Shown piece after piece: positions 17,401 to 23,912 of a DNA stretch of 64,000 nucleotides. This DNA comes from Streptomyces sp. FIT100. Its GTDB lineage: Bacteria > Actinomycetota > Actinomycetes > Streptomycetales > Streptomycetaceae. Each line of letters begins with the position of its first letter. The first letter of the stretch is position 1. The stretch is taken from assembly GCF_024584805.1 (NCBI RefSeq), contig NZ_CP075715.1:3978526-4042525 (forward strand), written 5' to 3'. Below the pieces are notes generated by a model, which saw nothing but the letters and a program-made list of their open reading frames with translations, searched no databases and had not been told where the DNA came from. Both the position numbers and the translations under genes were made by a program.

Positions 17401-17987
17401 GCCGTACGACGGGCAAGGGCGCGGGGCTCATCGGCAGCCACGTCGGCACCTTCCACGCCGCGCACGTGGACGGCGTCCCGTACCTGATCAACGGCAACTC
17501 CGGGAAGAACCCGGCCACGCCGGCGGACGAGGGCGGCTTCACCGGCTGGTCGCTGGTCGGCGTCGACCAGGTGTCGAAGGCCCAGCAGGCCGTGGCGCGG
17601 TGGCAGCCGTGGAACGGCGGCCCCGACTGGATCTCCGTCCAGACCAGGGCGCACGTCGACGGACTGACGCTCACCGCCCCGGCGGCGCTGCCGGCCGGGC
17701 ACGACACCGGCGTCGAGGCGACGGTGATCCAGGGCGAGGGCGCCGGCGCACGTGAGGTGCCGGTCGGCTTCCCGCTGAGCGCCGACTGGACGGGCTCGCC
17801 GAACGTGTACATCGGCGACCCGGACCGGGCCCGGCCGTGGCACATCGCCGCGTACGACCCGGCGACGGGCCGGCTCACCGGTCTGCGGCCCGGCACGGGC
17901 ACGCTCGCCGTGACCGTCAACGGAGCCGGGGCCGAGGCCCGCTTCACCGTGGCCCGCCCGCACCACGGGCAGGCCCCGGCGGCGTAA
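14454..17987 (+). CDS. Secreted phosphodiester glycosidase / metallophosphoesterase fusion protein
   Basis: The protein has 1177 residues. Domains in order: a signal peptide (LIRSAVVVAACSALALGAAGPAAAG); a NAGPA-type phosphodiester glycosidase domain in the first 350 residues (TVAAINGDFFDI, GAPSGVAIDDG, NAINLDGGGSS); a Ig-like/Big2-like region; a carbohydrate-binding-like beta-sandwich around 620-760 (FGLWIKGDGNG); a calcineurin-like phosphoesterase domain at about 800-1030 (FAVMSDAQF, INGDLVDEG, VPGNHEV, VIQHVPP); and a C-terminal beta domain. The first metal motif is D-x-Q rather than D-x-H. It probably acts outside the cell on phosphodiester-linked sugars such as teichoic-acid-like polymers (inference). 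GTG 14454 is favoured by GGAG at spacing 5; GTG 14412 is an upstream alternative without RBS. A strong terminator follows. Confidence 0.9.
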   Translation: MLSPGLIRSAVVVAACSALALGAAGPAAAGTAPPPEPLPRSAAEMLRAVSPPAASNAADAGVGGGFESFSVADGDGLETARNTRPLAPGVELTSYDRLESDKWLRVDALSVDLAGGTEVDYLYPGKVAVRKTVSQLAAEHDPGPGRRTVAAINGDFFDINQTGAPSGVAIDDGQLVNSPANGYHRAIGLGPADAGRILQLYFDGTLTLPAGPRPLAALNAANVPANGIGAYNTQWGEADRAFTVDGAQRTAEVTVVDGKVATAAAAPGKGPVPAGTTVLVGRDAGADALAQLAVGDPVALEYRPRAGTGEVPQTAIGANELLVVDGKPVNHEGGGNNIAAPRTAVGFSQDGSRMHILSVDGRQADSGGATLTELALMMQRAGAYNAINLDGGGSSTLVAREPGSDATQVENSPSDGTERTVPNGLAFTAPDGSGKLTGYWVETAVNAGSAPTVDPVRGGRTERVFPGLTRRLTAAGYDETYGPAQGAPRWYAENPLVGRAGSDGVFTAGHSGSTKVTAQRGIARGSITLTVLDDLDRIQPTTRRVGLADAQATGRFGIVGLDAHGTSAPIEPSDVKLDYDRALFDITPNAAEGGFTVKARTAQPAAGQVTATAGGRTTVLAVTVGLADQQEASFDDADRWTFTAARASGSVAPTAEGHTGTGLELSYDFTQSTATRAAYANPPGQLIPVDGQPQSFGLWIKGDGNGAWPTLHLKDSAGSDQLLRGPYITWTGWKYVEFAVPAGISYPLTGYRFYIAETGAARSYTGKIVIDDLTAKVPPAVELPDAPVHPDPLIDPAARVEGRDWQFAVMSDAQFVARTPDSPIVAQARRTLREIKAARPDFLVINGDLVDEGSPEDLAFARSILEEELGDDLPWYYVPGNHEVMGGKIDNFVAEFGPAQRTFDHEGTRFVTLDTSSLGLRGGGFAQIKELRRQLDLAAGDPRIGSVMVIQHVPPRDPTPQKGSQLGDRKEAALLESWLADFRRTTGKGAGLIGSHVGTFHAAHVDGVPYLINGNSGKNPATPADEGGFTGWSLVGVDQVSKAQQAVARWQPWNGGPDWISVQTRAHVDGLTLTAPAALPAGHDTGVEATVIQGEGAGAREVPVGFPLSADWTGSPNVYIGDPDRARPWHIAAYDPATGRLTGLRPGTGTLAVTVNGAGAEARFTVARPHHGQAPAA

Positions 17988-18359
17988 CCGCACCGCGCCA
18001 CGTCACGCACATCCGGCCAGGGTCCGGGACCGCCTCAGCAGGCGGGCCCGGGCCCTGGGCGTTTTCCGTCCGTGTCCCCGTGTCCCGTGGGTCGCGTGCA
18101 CGTCCGGCCCATGCGGCCGCGGCCGCTTCGAGTTGCGGCGCCGGTACTCCGGCGCTAGGAGGGCTCCTCGCCTTACGGCACAAGGGTTCCGCGGCCTGTC
18201 CGGGGCAGTCCGCCGCCCCGGGGCCGACGCCGCCCCTGGGCCGTACGGGTGGTGTTCATCCGAAGATCTGCCGACCCGTCGCGTAGATCCCGGAATTCCC
18301 GAGATGCATCCACATCATGAGGAAGGTATGTAAAGCGCCCTACCCGAAAGCGAGGGGCC
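17988..18359. other. Intergenic region after the secreted fusion gene
   Basis: About 370 bp. It contains the terminator at 18016-18065, then GC-rich sequence. Just before the next gene there is a relatively AT-rich stretch at 18285-18345 (CCGGAATTCCCGAGATGCATCC... and GAAGGTATGTAAAGC) that may hold its promoter and leader. No further gene is supported. Confidence 0.4.
18016..18065 (+). terminator. Strong terminator after the secreted fusion gene
   Basis: GCCAGGGTCCGGGACCGCCT folds on AGGCGGGCCCGGGCCCTGGGC around a CAGC loop with two mismatches, followed by GCGTTTT. Confidence 0.75.
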
Positions 18360-18986
18360 ATGGCCGCCGTCAAGGTCAAGATGTTGTGGACCGCCTTCTT
18401 CTCCCTGCTTGTCGCACTGCTCGCCCAGCTGGGGTTCGCCACCCCGGCTGCCTCCGCCGCCCAGCAGCCCGCCACCCGGCGCCCGGAGGAGCCCGCCGCC
18501 CGGAAGACGCCGCAGAGCGCGGACGCCCGGCACGGCCAACGACACGACAGGCATCAGGCGGTGATCGGGCGCCAACGGAGCCCGTGGGACCGGTCGCTGC
18601 CGCCGACGATCAAGCAGCGCATCAGGGCGGAGGCCCACGGCGCGACACCGTCGGTGCGCCATCTGCCCGCGGCGCCCGAAACCGTCGACGACCTCCTCGG
18701 CATCTGGTCGCAGGCCGCCGACTCGGCGCCCGCCGCCGCGCCGCGCACCGGCGACAGGACGCTGACCAGCCCGCCGCGCACCGGCGACAGGGCGCTGACC
18801 GCCGCGCCGCCTGCGCCGGCCACCGCAGGCACCGCCACCGCAGCCAGCGCACGCAGCGCAGGCACCGCCACCGCTACCGCGGCCGCCGACAGGACGCTCG
18901 CCACCGTGCCGCGCACCGGGCACCGGGCGCTCCCCGCCACGCCGCGCGCCGGCGACACAGCGGTCGCGCCGGCCACGGCAGCATGA
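18360..18986 (+). CDS. Secreted low-complexity protein (DUF6344-like)
   Basis: The protein has 208 residues. Residues 1-33 form a signal peptide or membrane anchor (VKMLWTAFFSLLVALLAQLGF, then ASAAQQ). The middle is basic, His/Arg/Gln-rich (about 45-95), with the segment TIKQRIRAEAHGATPSVRHLP. The last 85 residues are repeats of the type A/P-PRTGDR-A/T-L-T and Ala-Thr stretches. The N-terminal part resembles small Streptomyces proteins annotated DUF6344, from memory. GAGGGGCC directly precedes ATG 18360. The repeated C-terminus is probably an unstructured, fast-evolving extension. Function is unknown. Confidence 0.7.
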   Translation: MAAVKVKMLWTAFFSLLVALLAQLGFATPAASAAQQPATRRPEEPAARKTPQSADARHGQRHDRHQAVIGRQRSPWDRSLPPTIKQRIRAEAHGATPSVRHLPAAPETVDDLLGIWSQAADSAPAAAPRTGDRTLTSPPRTGDRALTAAPPAPATAGTATAASARSAGTATATAAADRTLATVPRTGHRALPATPRAGDTAVAPATAA

Positions 18987-19018
18987 GGCGCCGGGAAGCA
19001 CTCGGCTCTCCCGGCGCC
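18987..19018. terminator. Bidirectional terminator between convergent genes
   Basis: GGCGCCGGGA at 18987-18996 pairs perfectly with TCCCGGCGCC at 19009-19018. The hairpin begins immediately after the stop of the 18360 gene and faces the gene ending at 19030. Confidence 0.7.
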
Positions 19019-19029
19019 CACTGGACAGG

Positions 19030-19737
19030 TCAGCGACGGTCCTCGCGGTCCGCCTCGGACTCGTTCTCCTGCTTCGCCCGAACCTCCGGGTCCAGCACCG
19101 ACTGGCCATCCCCGTCGACTGACGTCAGCGGAGTGCCGGTGCCCGTGCCGGAGTCGGAGTCGGAGTCACGGACCTCGGTGGGAGCGGGCGGTTCGACCAG
19201 CCAGTCGGGATTTGCCTGCTTGTCCCACCACCGCCAGGCGACGAAGAGCCCTGCGGCCAGCACGCCGAGGACGGCCACGCCCTTGGCGGCACGCCCGCAG
19301 CGAGCCCGCCGCTCCCGCTTCCTGACCAGCTTCTGAATGTCCTTCGCCGAAACCTGACCGCGCAGCGCGGCCAGGGCGGCTGTGGATCGGGCCACGGCCT
19401 CTTCCCCCACGGGTTGAGCCACCGCGACCGCCTGCTCGATCCGCGGAACCGTGTAGTCCGCCGCCTGGCGTGCGGCACGACGGGTCGTGACGGCGACCCG
19501 TTGAGCAGCGTCCGGAACATACGGTGCGACGAGCGATTCGTACTGAACACGAGCTTGGCGACGGGCCTGGTGCGCGGCCCGGGACACATGCGGTGCGAGG
19601 CGCACGCGGGCCTCGTTCGCGTAATGCGCCGCCTGGTCCATTGCCGTGTCGGCGTAGGGCGCCACCACTTCCGCGGCGTGCAGCACGCTGTCCTTCGCCG
19701 TACCGGTCGCGGCGCGCACGCTGTCCATGCGGGTCAC
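19030..19737 (-). CDS. DUF5324 family membrane protein
   Basis: The protein has 235 residues. The N-terminal ~150 residues are a long amphipathic helical region with regular Ala/Arg/Val spacing (RVRLAPHVSRAAHQARRQAR), like coiled-coil or apolipoprotein-type helices. A basic stretch, one membrane helix (AAKGVAVLGVLAAGLFVAWRWW) and an acidic Ser/Asp/Gly-rich tail follow. GTG 19737 has a textbook RBS (GAGGAGG, 5-bp spacing), so the longer frame to 19875 is not used. DUF5324 proteins are Streptomyces-specific and uncharacterised. The tail contains SDSDSGTGTGT, suggestive of a disordered terminus. It is divergent from ppiA. Confidence 0.85.
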   Translation of the reverse strand: MTRMDSVRAATGTAKDSVLHAAEVVAPYADTAMDQAAHYANEARVRLAPHVSRAAHQARRQARVQYESLVAPYVPDAAQRVAVTTRRAARQAADYTVPRIEQAVAVAQPVGEEAVARSTAALAALRGQVSAKDIQKLVRKRERRARCGRAAKGVAVLGVLAAGLFVAWRWWDKQANPDWLVEPPAPTEVRDSDSDSGTGTGTPLTSVDGDGQSVLDPEVRAKQENESEADREDRR

Positions 19738-19945
19738 GGGATCCTCCTCATCGGTGGCGTTCGCGGGGGTCTGGGGGGTTGTCGTCCCAGGCAAGGCACA
19801 GTTCGCCTTTCCACCCTTTTCGAAATCATGCCCGCTGTGCGCTGCCACGGCATGCGGTGCGGGCATCCGGGTCACGCTTTCTGTGCCGGCGCCCGTTCCG
19901 TGCGAGGATCGGTAGTCGTCAGAGCAGACTCAAGGAAGGCAGATC

Positions 19946-20479
19946 GTGGCCGAGCAGCTTTACGCCACCCTGAAGACCAACCACGGCGACATCAATGTCC
20001 GGCTTCTGCCGAACCACGCGCCCAAGACGGTCAAGAACTTCACCGAGCTCGCCACCGGCGAGCGCGAGTGGACGCACCCGGCGACCGGTAAGAAGTCCAC
20101 GGACAGGCTGTACGACGGCACGGTCTTCCACCGGGTGATCAGCGGCTTCATGATCCAGGGCGGCGACCCGCTGGGCAACGGCACGGGCGGCCCGGGGTAC
20201 GAGTTCGCGGACGAGTTCCACCCGGACCTGGCCTTCGACAAGCCGTACCTGCTGGCCATGGCCAACGCCGGCCCGGGCACCAACGGTTCGCAGTTCTTCA
20301 TCACCGTGGCGCCGACCGCCTGGCTGACCCGCAAGCACACCATCTTCGGTGAGGTCGCCGACGAGGCCAGCAAGAAGGTCGTGGACACCATCGCGGCCGC
20401 CCAGACCAACCCGCGCACCGACCGCCCCGTCAACGACGTGGTGATCGAGTCCGTCGTCGTGGAGACCCGCGAGGGCTGA
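19946..20479 (+). CDS. ppiA: Cyclophilin-type peptidyl-prolyl cis-trans isomerase
   Basis: The protein has 177 residues and no signal peptide, so it is cytoplasmic. Cyclophilin motifs include VFHRVISGFMIQGGDP (catalytic Arg, Phe, Gln) and LAMANAGPGTNGSQFFIT. It speeds cis-trans isomerisation of prolyl bonds during folding. The Trp usually involved in cyclosporin binding lies in PTAWLTRKHTIFGEV. GTG 19946 has AAGGAAG upstream. It sits between DUF5324 and rhomboid genes, as in other Streptomyces and Mycobacterium, where ppiA also lies near gyrA and crgA. Confidence 0.97.
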   Translation: MAEQLYATLKTNHGDINVRLLPNHAPKTVKNFTELATGEREWTHPATGKKSTDRLYDGTVFHRVISGFMIQGGDPLGNGTGGPGYEFADEFHPDLAFDKPYLLAMANAGPGTNGSQFFITVAPTAWLTRKHTIFGEVADEASKKVVDTIAAAQTNPRTDRPVNDVVIESVVVETREG

Positions 20480-20529
20480 CCCCCGCGGGGGCACTCTGCG
20501 GAGGGCCGGTTCCCCTGCGGGAACCTTTA

Positions 20530-20560
20530 CGCCCCGCTCGTCCGTAAGACGAGCGGGGCG
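20530..20560 (+). terminator. Putative terminator after ppiA
   Basis: GCCCCGCTCGT at 20531-20541 pairs perfectly with ACGAGCGGGGC at 20549-20559. There is no T tract. It lies about 50 bp after the ppiA stop and 50 bp before the rhomboid start. Confidence 0.6.
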
Positions 20561-20610
20561 AAGCATTGTGCGTGAGCCCGCGCCGACGACGCGGAAGACG
20601 AGGGGACCTC

Positions 20611-21507
20611 ATGGATCAGGCGCCAGGAAGCCCGGACCAGTCCCGGGCAGCACACGGGCTGCCGAGCTGCTACCGCCACCCCGGCCGGGAGACGGGCATC
20701 AGCTGCACGCGCTGTGAGCGGCCGATCTGCCCCGAGTGCATGGTCAGCGCCTCGGTCGGCTTCCAGTGCCCGGATTGTGTGCGCGCCGGTTCCGGTACGG
20801 GACACGCGGCGGCCGCGAGCGCACCCCGCACGATCGCGGGCGCGACGCTCACGTCCGGTGACCCGCGGCTCGTCACGAAGATCCTGCTGGGGATCAACCT
20901 CCTGGTCTTCTTCGCCGCGCTCTCCAGCAAGGCCCTGGTCAACCAGCTCGATCTGATCGGGCTGGCGATCAACCCCCAGACGGTCCAGGTGGTCGGCGTC
21001 GCCGACGGCGAGTGGTACCGGCTGGTCACCGCGATGTTCCTGCACGAGGAGATCTGGCACATCGCCTTCAACATGCTGGGACTGTGGTGGCTCGGCGGCC
21101 CGCTCGAAGCCGCGCTCGGCCGGGCGCGCTACCTGGCGCTGTACCTGATCTCGGGACTGGCCGGCAGCGCCATGACCTATCTGCTCACGGCGCCGAACCA
21201 GCCCTCGCTGGGCGCCTCCGGAGCGATCTTCGGCCTGCTCGGCGCCACCGTCGTGCTGATGCGCCGGCTCAACTACGATCTGCGCCCCGTGATCGCGCTC
21301 CTCGCGCTGAACCTGCTCTTCACCTTCACCTGGAGCGGCATCGCCTGGCAGGCCCACGTCGGCGGCCTCATCGCGGGCACGGTCATTGCCTTCGGCATGG
21401 TGCACGCCCCCCGCGAGCGGCGGGCGCTCGTGCAGTACGGGACGTGCGCGCTCGTTCTGCTCGCCGTGATCGTGACCGTCGTCCTGAGGACGCTGTCGCT
21501 CACCTGA
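20611..21507 (+). CDS. Rhomboid family intramembrane serine protease with N-terminal zinc finger
   Basis: The protein has 298 residues. An N-terminal B-box-like zinc finger (CYRHPGRETGISCTRCERPI, then CPECMVSASVGFQCPDC; ligands C and H) precedes a six-helix rhomboid core. Catalytic Ser lies in GASGAIFG (helix 4) and His in AWQAHVGGL (helix 6), with the conserved EIWHIAFNMLGLWWLGGPLE region in L1/helix 2. It should cleave membrane proteins within their helices. ATG 20611 is chosen over an upstream frame because GAGGGGAC sits just before it. The gene lies immediately upstream of the DnaA-box-rich region. Confidence 0.95.
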   Translation: MDQAPGSPDQSRAAHGLPSCYRHPGRETGISCTRCERPICPECMVSASVGFQCPDCVRAGSGTGHAAAASAPRTIAGATLTSGDPRLVTKILLGINLLVFFAALSSKALVNQLDLIGLAINPQTVQVVGVADGEWYRLVTAMFLHEEIWHIAFNMLGLWWLGGPLEAALGRARYLALYLISGLAGSAMTYLLTAPNQPSLGASGAIFGLLGATVVLMRRLNYDLRPVIALLALNLLFTFTWSGIAWQAHVGGLIAGTVIAFGMVHAPRERRALVQYGTCALVLLAVIVTVVLRTLSLT

Positions 21508-21762
21508 GCAGGAGCTTTCCCCAGAGTTGTCCACAGCGTGTGGTGGATCTTGTGCATCCCGTGGAGAACAACTGTGCCCCTTGTCGCTGAGCTGGGTTTT
21601 CCCAGCACGGACAAGGGGCGGACAGAGGTGGCGGATGTCGCTGGATTGGCCTCCGCAGTCACATCGGCGTCAACTCTCCCTGAGTTATCCACAGATCGTC
21701 AGACCTTTTCCCACTGCTGTGGACAACGCTGTGGATAACCTTGGGGCAGGGCTTGACAGCCG
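21508..21762. other. Intergenic DnaA-box cluster with long hairpin
   Basis: This 255-bp gap between the convergent rhomboid and crgA genes holds four exact DnaA boxes: TTGTCCACA at 21527-21535, TTATCCACA at 21685-21693, TGTGGACAA at 21718-21726 and TGTGGATAA at 21730-21738. The last two are inverted and one helical turn apart. Between them is a stepped inverted repeat (21577-21618). The gap is long for convergent genes and clearly AT-richer than its surroundings. S. coelicolor has non-oriC DnaA-box clusters near oriC that limit initiation (established; names and positions not checked here). This is probably such a DnaA-titration site. Confidence 0.75.
21577..21618. repeat. Stepped inverted repeat within the DnaA-box region
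   Basis: Outer arms CCCCTTGTC (21577-21585) and GACAAGGGG (21610-21618) are perfectly complementary. Inner arms GCTGGG (21591-21596) and CCCAGC (21601-21606) close on a TTTT loop. It could form a hairpin or cruciform, or terminate the rhomboid transcript. Confidence 0.8.
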
Positions 21763-22020
21763 CTACTTCCACTGTGTGGAGACGGCGAAACCACCGGCGA
21801 TGAAGCCGAAGCCGACCACGATGTTCCAGTTGCCGAGGGCGTCGATGGGCAGCTTGCCGTCAGTGACGTAGAAGACGACGATCCAGGCCAGTCCGATGAG
21901 GAACAGTGCCAGCATCACCGGTGCGACCCAGCTGCGGTTCGTCAGCTTGATGCTGGTCGCCTGCTTCGCGGCGGGCGGCGGCGTGAAGTCGGCCTTCTTG
22001 CGGATACGTGACTTCGGCAC
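21763..22020 (-). CDS. crgA: Cell division protein CrgA
   Basis: The protein has 85 residues. A basic N-terminus (MPKSRIRKKADFTPPP) leads into two membrane helices (VAPVMLALFLIGLAWIVVFYV and WNIVVGFGFIAGGFAV) separated by TDGKLPIDALGN, the typical CrgA hairpin. CrgA is a small actinobacterial membrane protein that modulates FtsZ ring formation in Streptomyces and recruits division proteins and PBPs in Mycobacterium. It is divergent from the DUF881 gene and ends against the DnaA-box region. Its start follows GAGAGTTCCTC-type sequence with a modest RBS. Confidence 0.97.
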   Translation of the reverse strand: MPKSRIRKKADFTPPPAAKQATSIKLTNRSWVAPVMLALFLIGLAWIVVFYVTDGKLPIDALGNWNIVVGFGFIAGGFAVSTQWK

Positions 22021-22161
22021 GAGGAACTCTCCTGTCGATGCGCTGCGTGACCGCGCAGGGAAACTTGTGGCTGGCGCCGGGGCGGGGCGAGGGGGATCAC
22101 TACCTCCCCCGGGCGTCCGTTAGCGTAGTGCTTCCGCGGCCACCGTAGGAGTAAGGGTACG

Positions 22162-22929
22162 TTGAGCAATTCCGTCGGCACCCCCCAAGGGCCGGTCCGC
22201 CGCTTCGACAGGCGACCGGTCCGGCTGCTGACGGCTGCCGTCTTCGCGCTCGCCGGACTGATCTTCGTCACCAGCTTCAACACGGCCAAGGGCACCAACC
22301 TCCGCACCGACGACTCGCTGCTGAAGCTCTCCGACCTGATCGAGCAGCGCAGCCACAGGAACGCCGGGCTCGACGAGTCCACGGCGGCGCTCCGCGAGGA
22401 CGTCGAAGCCCTCGCCGGCCGTGACGACGGCTCCACCAAGGCCGAGGACGAGAAGCTCCGGGCGCTGGAGGAGGTCGCGGGGACCAGGAAGCTCAGCGGT
22501 CGGGCCGTGTCCGTCACCCTCAATGATGCGCCGCCGAACGCCCAGGCCGCCCCCGGCTACCCGGAACCGCAGGCCAACGACCTGGTGATCCACCAGCAGG
22601 ACCTTCAGGCCGTCGTGAACGCGCTCTGGCAGGGCGGCGCCGAGGGCATCCAGGTCATGGACCAGCGGCTGATCTCCACCAGCGCCGTGCGCTGCGTGGG
22701 CAACACCCTGATCCTCCAGGGCCGCGTCTACTCGCCGCCGTACAAGATCACGGCCGTCGGTGACCCCGGCAGGCTCAAGCGCGCGCTGACCGCGTCGCCC
22801 GCGATCCAGAACTACCAGCTGTACGTGCAGGCGTACGGGCTGGGCTGGAAAGTCGAGGAGCGCGAGGCGGTGACTCTCCCCGGCTACTCGGGCACAGTGG
22901 ATCTCCACTACGCGAAGCCCGTGCAGTAG
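22162..22929 (+). CDS. DUF881 family membrane-anchored protein
   Basis: The protein has 255 residues, starting at TTG 22162 (GGAGTAAGGG upstream). One N-terminal membrane helix (RLLTAAVFALAGLIFVTSF) is followed by a coiled coil (about 55-110, heptad-like LLKLSDLIEQRS... LREDVEALAG) and a DUF881 alpha/beta domain (VSVTLNDAPPN, VNALWQGGAEGIQVMDQRLIS, GNTLILQGRVYSPPYKI). DUF881 proteins accompany crgA, sortase and division genes in actinobacteria. A YlxW-like role in the division machinery has been suggested, but the function is unproven. It probably starts the transcript that runs through the sortases and pabA. Confidence 0.93.
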   Translation: MSNSVGTPQGPVRRFDRRPVRLLTAAVFALAGLIFVTSFNTAKGTNLRTDDSLLKLSDLIEQRSHRNAGLDESTAALREDVEALAGRDDGSTKAEDEKLRALEEVAGTRKLSGRAVSVTLNDAPPNAQAAPGYPEPQANDLVIHQQDLQAVVNALWQGGAEGIQVMDQRLISTSAVRCVGNTLILQGRVYSPPYKITAVGDPGRLKRALTASPAIQNYQLYVQAYGLGWKVEEREAVTLPGYSGTVDLHYAKPVQ

Positions 22930-22948
22930 CCCCCCGGGAGGCCGGCCG

Positions 22949-23698
22949 GTGTCGGTGCGACATGTGCAAGGTGCGCGGCATGTGCGCCTGATCGTCAGGA
23001 CCTTCAGCGAGATCTGCATCACCGTCGGCACCGTGATCGTGCTCTTCGTGGTGTACGTACTGTTCTGGACCGGTGTGAAGGCCGCCGACGCTGCCGACGG
23101 CGAGATCGTCAGGCTCCAGGAGGAGTGGGTACGCCTCCCCGTAGAGCCGTCGACGCCGGCACCGGAACCGTCGGGACCGTCGGATTCGCCCGAGCCGGCG
23201 TCCGCCCCGCCCGCTCCGAAGGCGTACGCGCCCGGCAAGCCCTTCGCCGTGATGTACATCCCCCGCTTCGGTGCGGGCTGGGACTGGCCCGTCCTGGAGG
23301 GCACGTCGGCCGGGACCCTGAAGAAGGGCCTCGGCCACTACGCGAGGACCGCCCGGCTCGGTGAGACGGGCAACTTCTCGGTGGCCGGGCACCGGCGCAC
23401 GTACGGAGACCCGTTCAAGGACTTCCCGAAGCTGCGCCCCGGGGACGCGGTGATCCTCAACGACGGAACGACCTGGTTCACGTACCGGATCAAGCAGCGG
23501 CCCTACCGGACGGTCCCCGGCGACGTCGCCGTGATCGACCCCGTCCCCGGCCGGTCCGGTTTCGACGGGCCGGGCCGCTATCTGACGCTGACCACGTGCG
23601 AACCCGAGTGGGGCAGCAGCCACCGGCTCATCGCCTGGGCGCACCTCGATGCCACCCAGCCTGTGACGCAGGGCAGGCCGGAAGCTTTCCACAGCTGA
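22949..23698 (+). CDS. Class E sortase (first of three)
   Basis: The protein has 249 residues. N-terminal membrane anchor (SEICITVGTVIVLFVVYVLFW), Pro/Ser-rich linker (65-95), then the sortase beta-barrel. Catalytic His is in VAGHRRTYG, Cys in LTLTTCEPEW and Arg in SSHRLIAW. Class E sortases cleave an LAXTG sorting signal (instead of LPXTG) and join the protein to the peptidoglycan cross-bridge; in Streptomyces they attach long chaplins. The start GTG 22949 is preceded by GGGAGG. No chaplin substrate gene lies in the window. It lies 19 bp after the DUF881 gene and 55 bp before a small membrane-protein gene. Confidence 0.95.
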   Translation: MSVRHVQGARHVRLIVRTFSEICITVGTVIVLFVVYVLFWTGVKAADAADGEIVRLQEEWVRLPVEPSTPAPEPSGPSDSPEPASAPPAPKAYAPGKPFAVMYIPRFGAGWDWPVLEGTSAGTLKKGLGHYARTARLGETGNFSVAGHRRTYGDPFKDFPKLRPGDAVILNDGTTWFTYRIKQRPYRTVPGDVAVIDPVPGRSGFDGPGRYLTLTTCEPEWGSSHRLIAWAHLDATQPVTQGRPEAFHS

Positions 23699-23753
23699 CC
23701 CACGGGCCCCCGGTGCCCTTTAGTCTGGTCCCGTACCGAACGAAAGGGACGGC

Positions 23754-23912
23754 ATGTACGGCTGGATCTGGCGGCATCTGCCGGGCAACGCATGGGTGCG
23801 GGCGTTCATCTCGCTCGTGCTGGTCCTCGCGGTCGTCTATGTGCTGTTCCAGTACGTCTTTCCCTGGGCGGAGCCGCTGCTTCCGTTCAATGATGTGACG
23901 GTGGACCAGTGA
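23754..23912 (+). CDS. Small single-pass membrane protein (52 aa)
   Basis: The protein is MYGWIWRHLPGNAWVRAFIS followed by a membrane helix (LVLVLAVVYVLFQYVFPWAE) and a short acidic tail ending VTVDQ. AAAGGGAC precedes ATG 23754, and its TGA overlaps the pabA GTG (23909) by 4 bp, so it is translationally coupled to pabA. Small proteins of this type occur at this position in Streptomyces genomes, as I recall. The aromatic/basic N-terminus (W, R, H) suggests an interface-seated helix. It may interact with sortases or division proteins (inference). Function is unknown. Confidence 0.85.
   Translation: MYGWIWRHLPGNAWVRAFISLVLVLAVVYVLFQYVFPWAEPLLPFNDVTVDQ

Noticed and set aside
14460..17993. A reading frame of ~1177 codons on the minus strand opposite the secreted fusion gene
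   Set aside because: It is the mirror of a highly biased GC-rich gene; the plus frame has a signal peptide and conserved domains, the minus one has no recognisable motif and Arg/Gly/Val/Ala-rich composition.
18317..19336. A second plus-strand gene overlapping the 18360 gene
   Set aside because: Out-of-frame shadow; it runs through the terminator and into the convergent DUF5324 gene.
21508..21762. Chromosomal origin oriC
   Set aside because: oriC in Streptomyces lies between dnaA and dnaN and has many more boxes; those genes are not in the window. Treated as a secondary DnaA-binding cluster.
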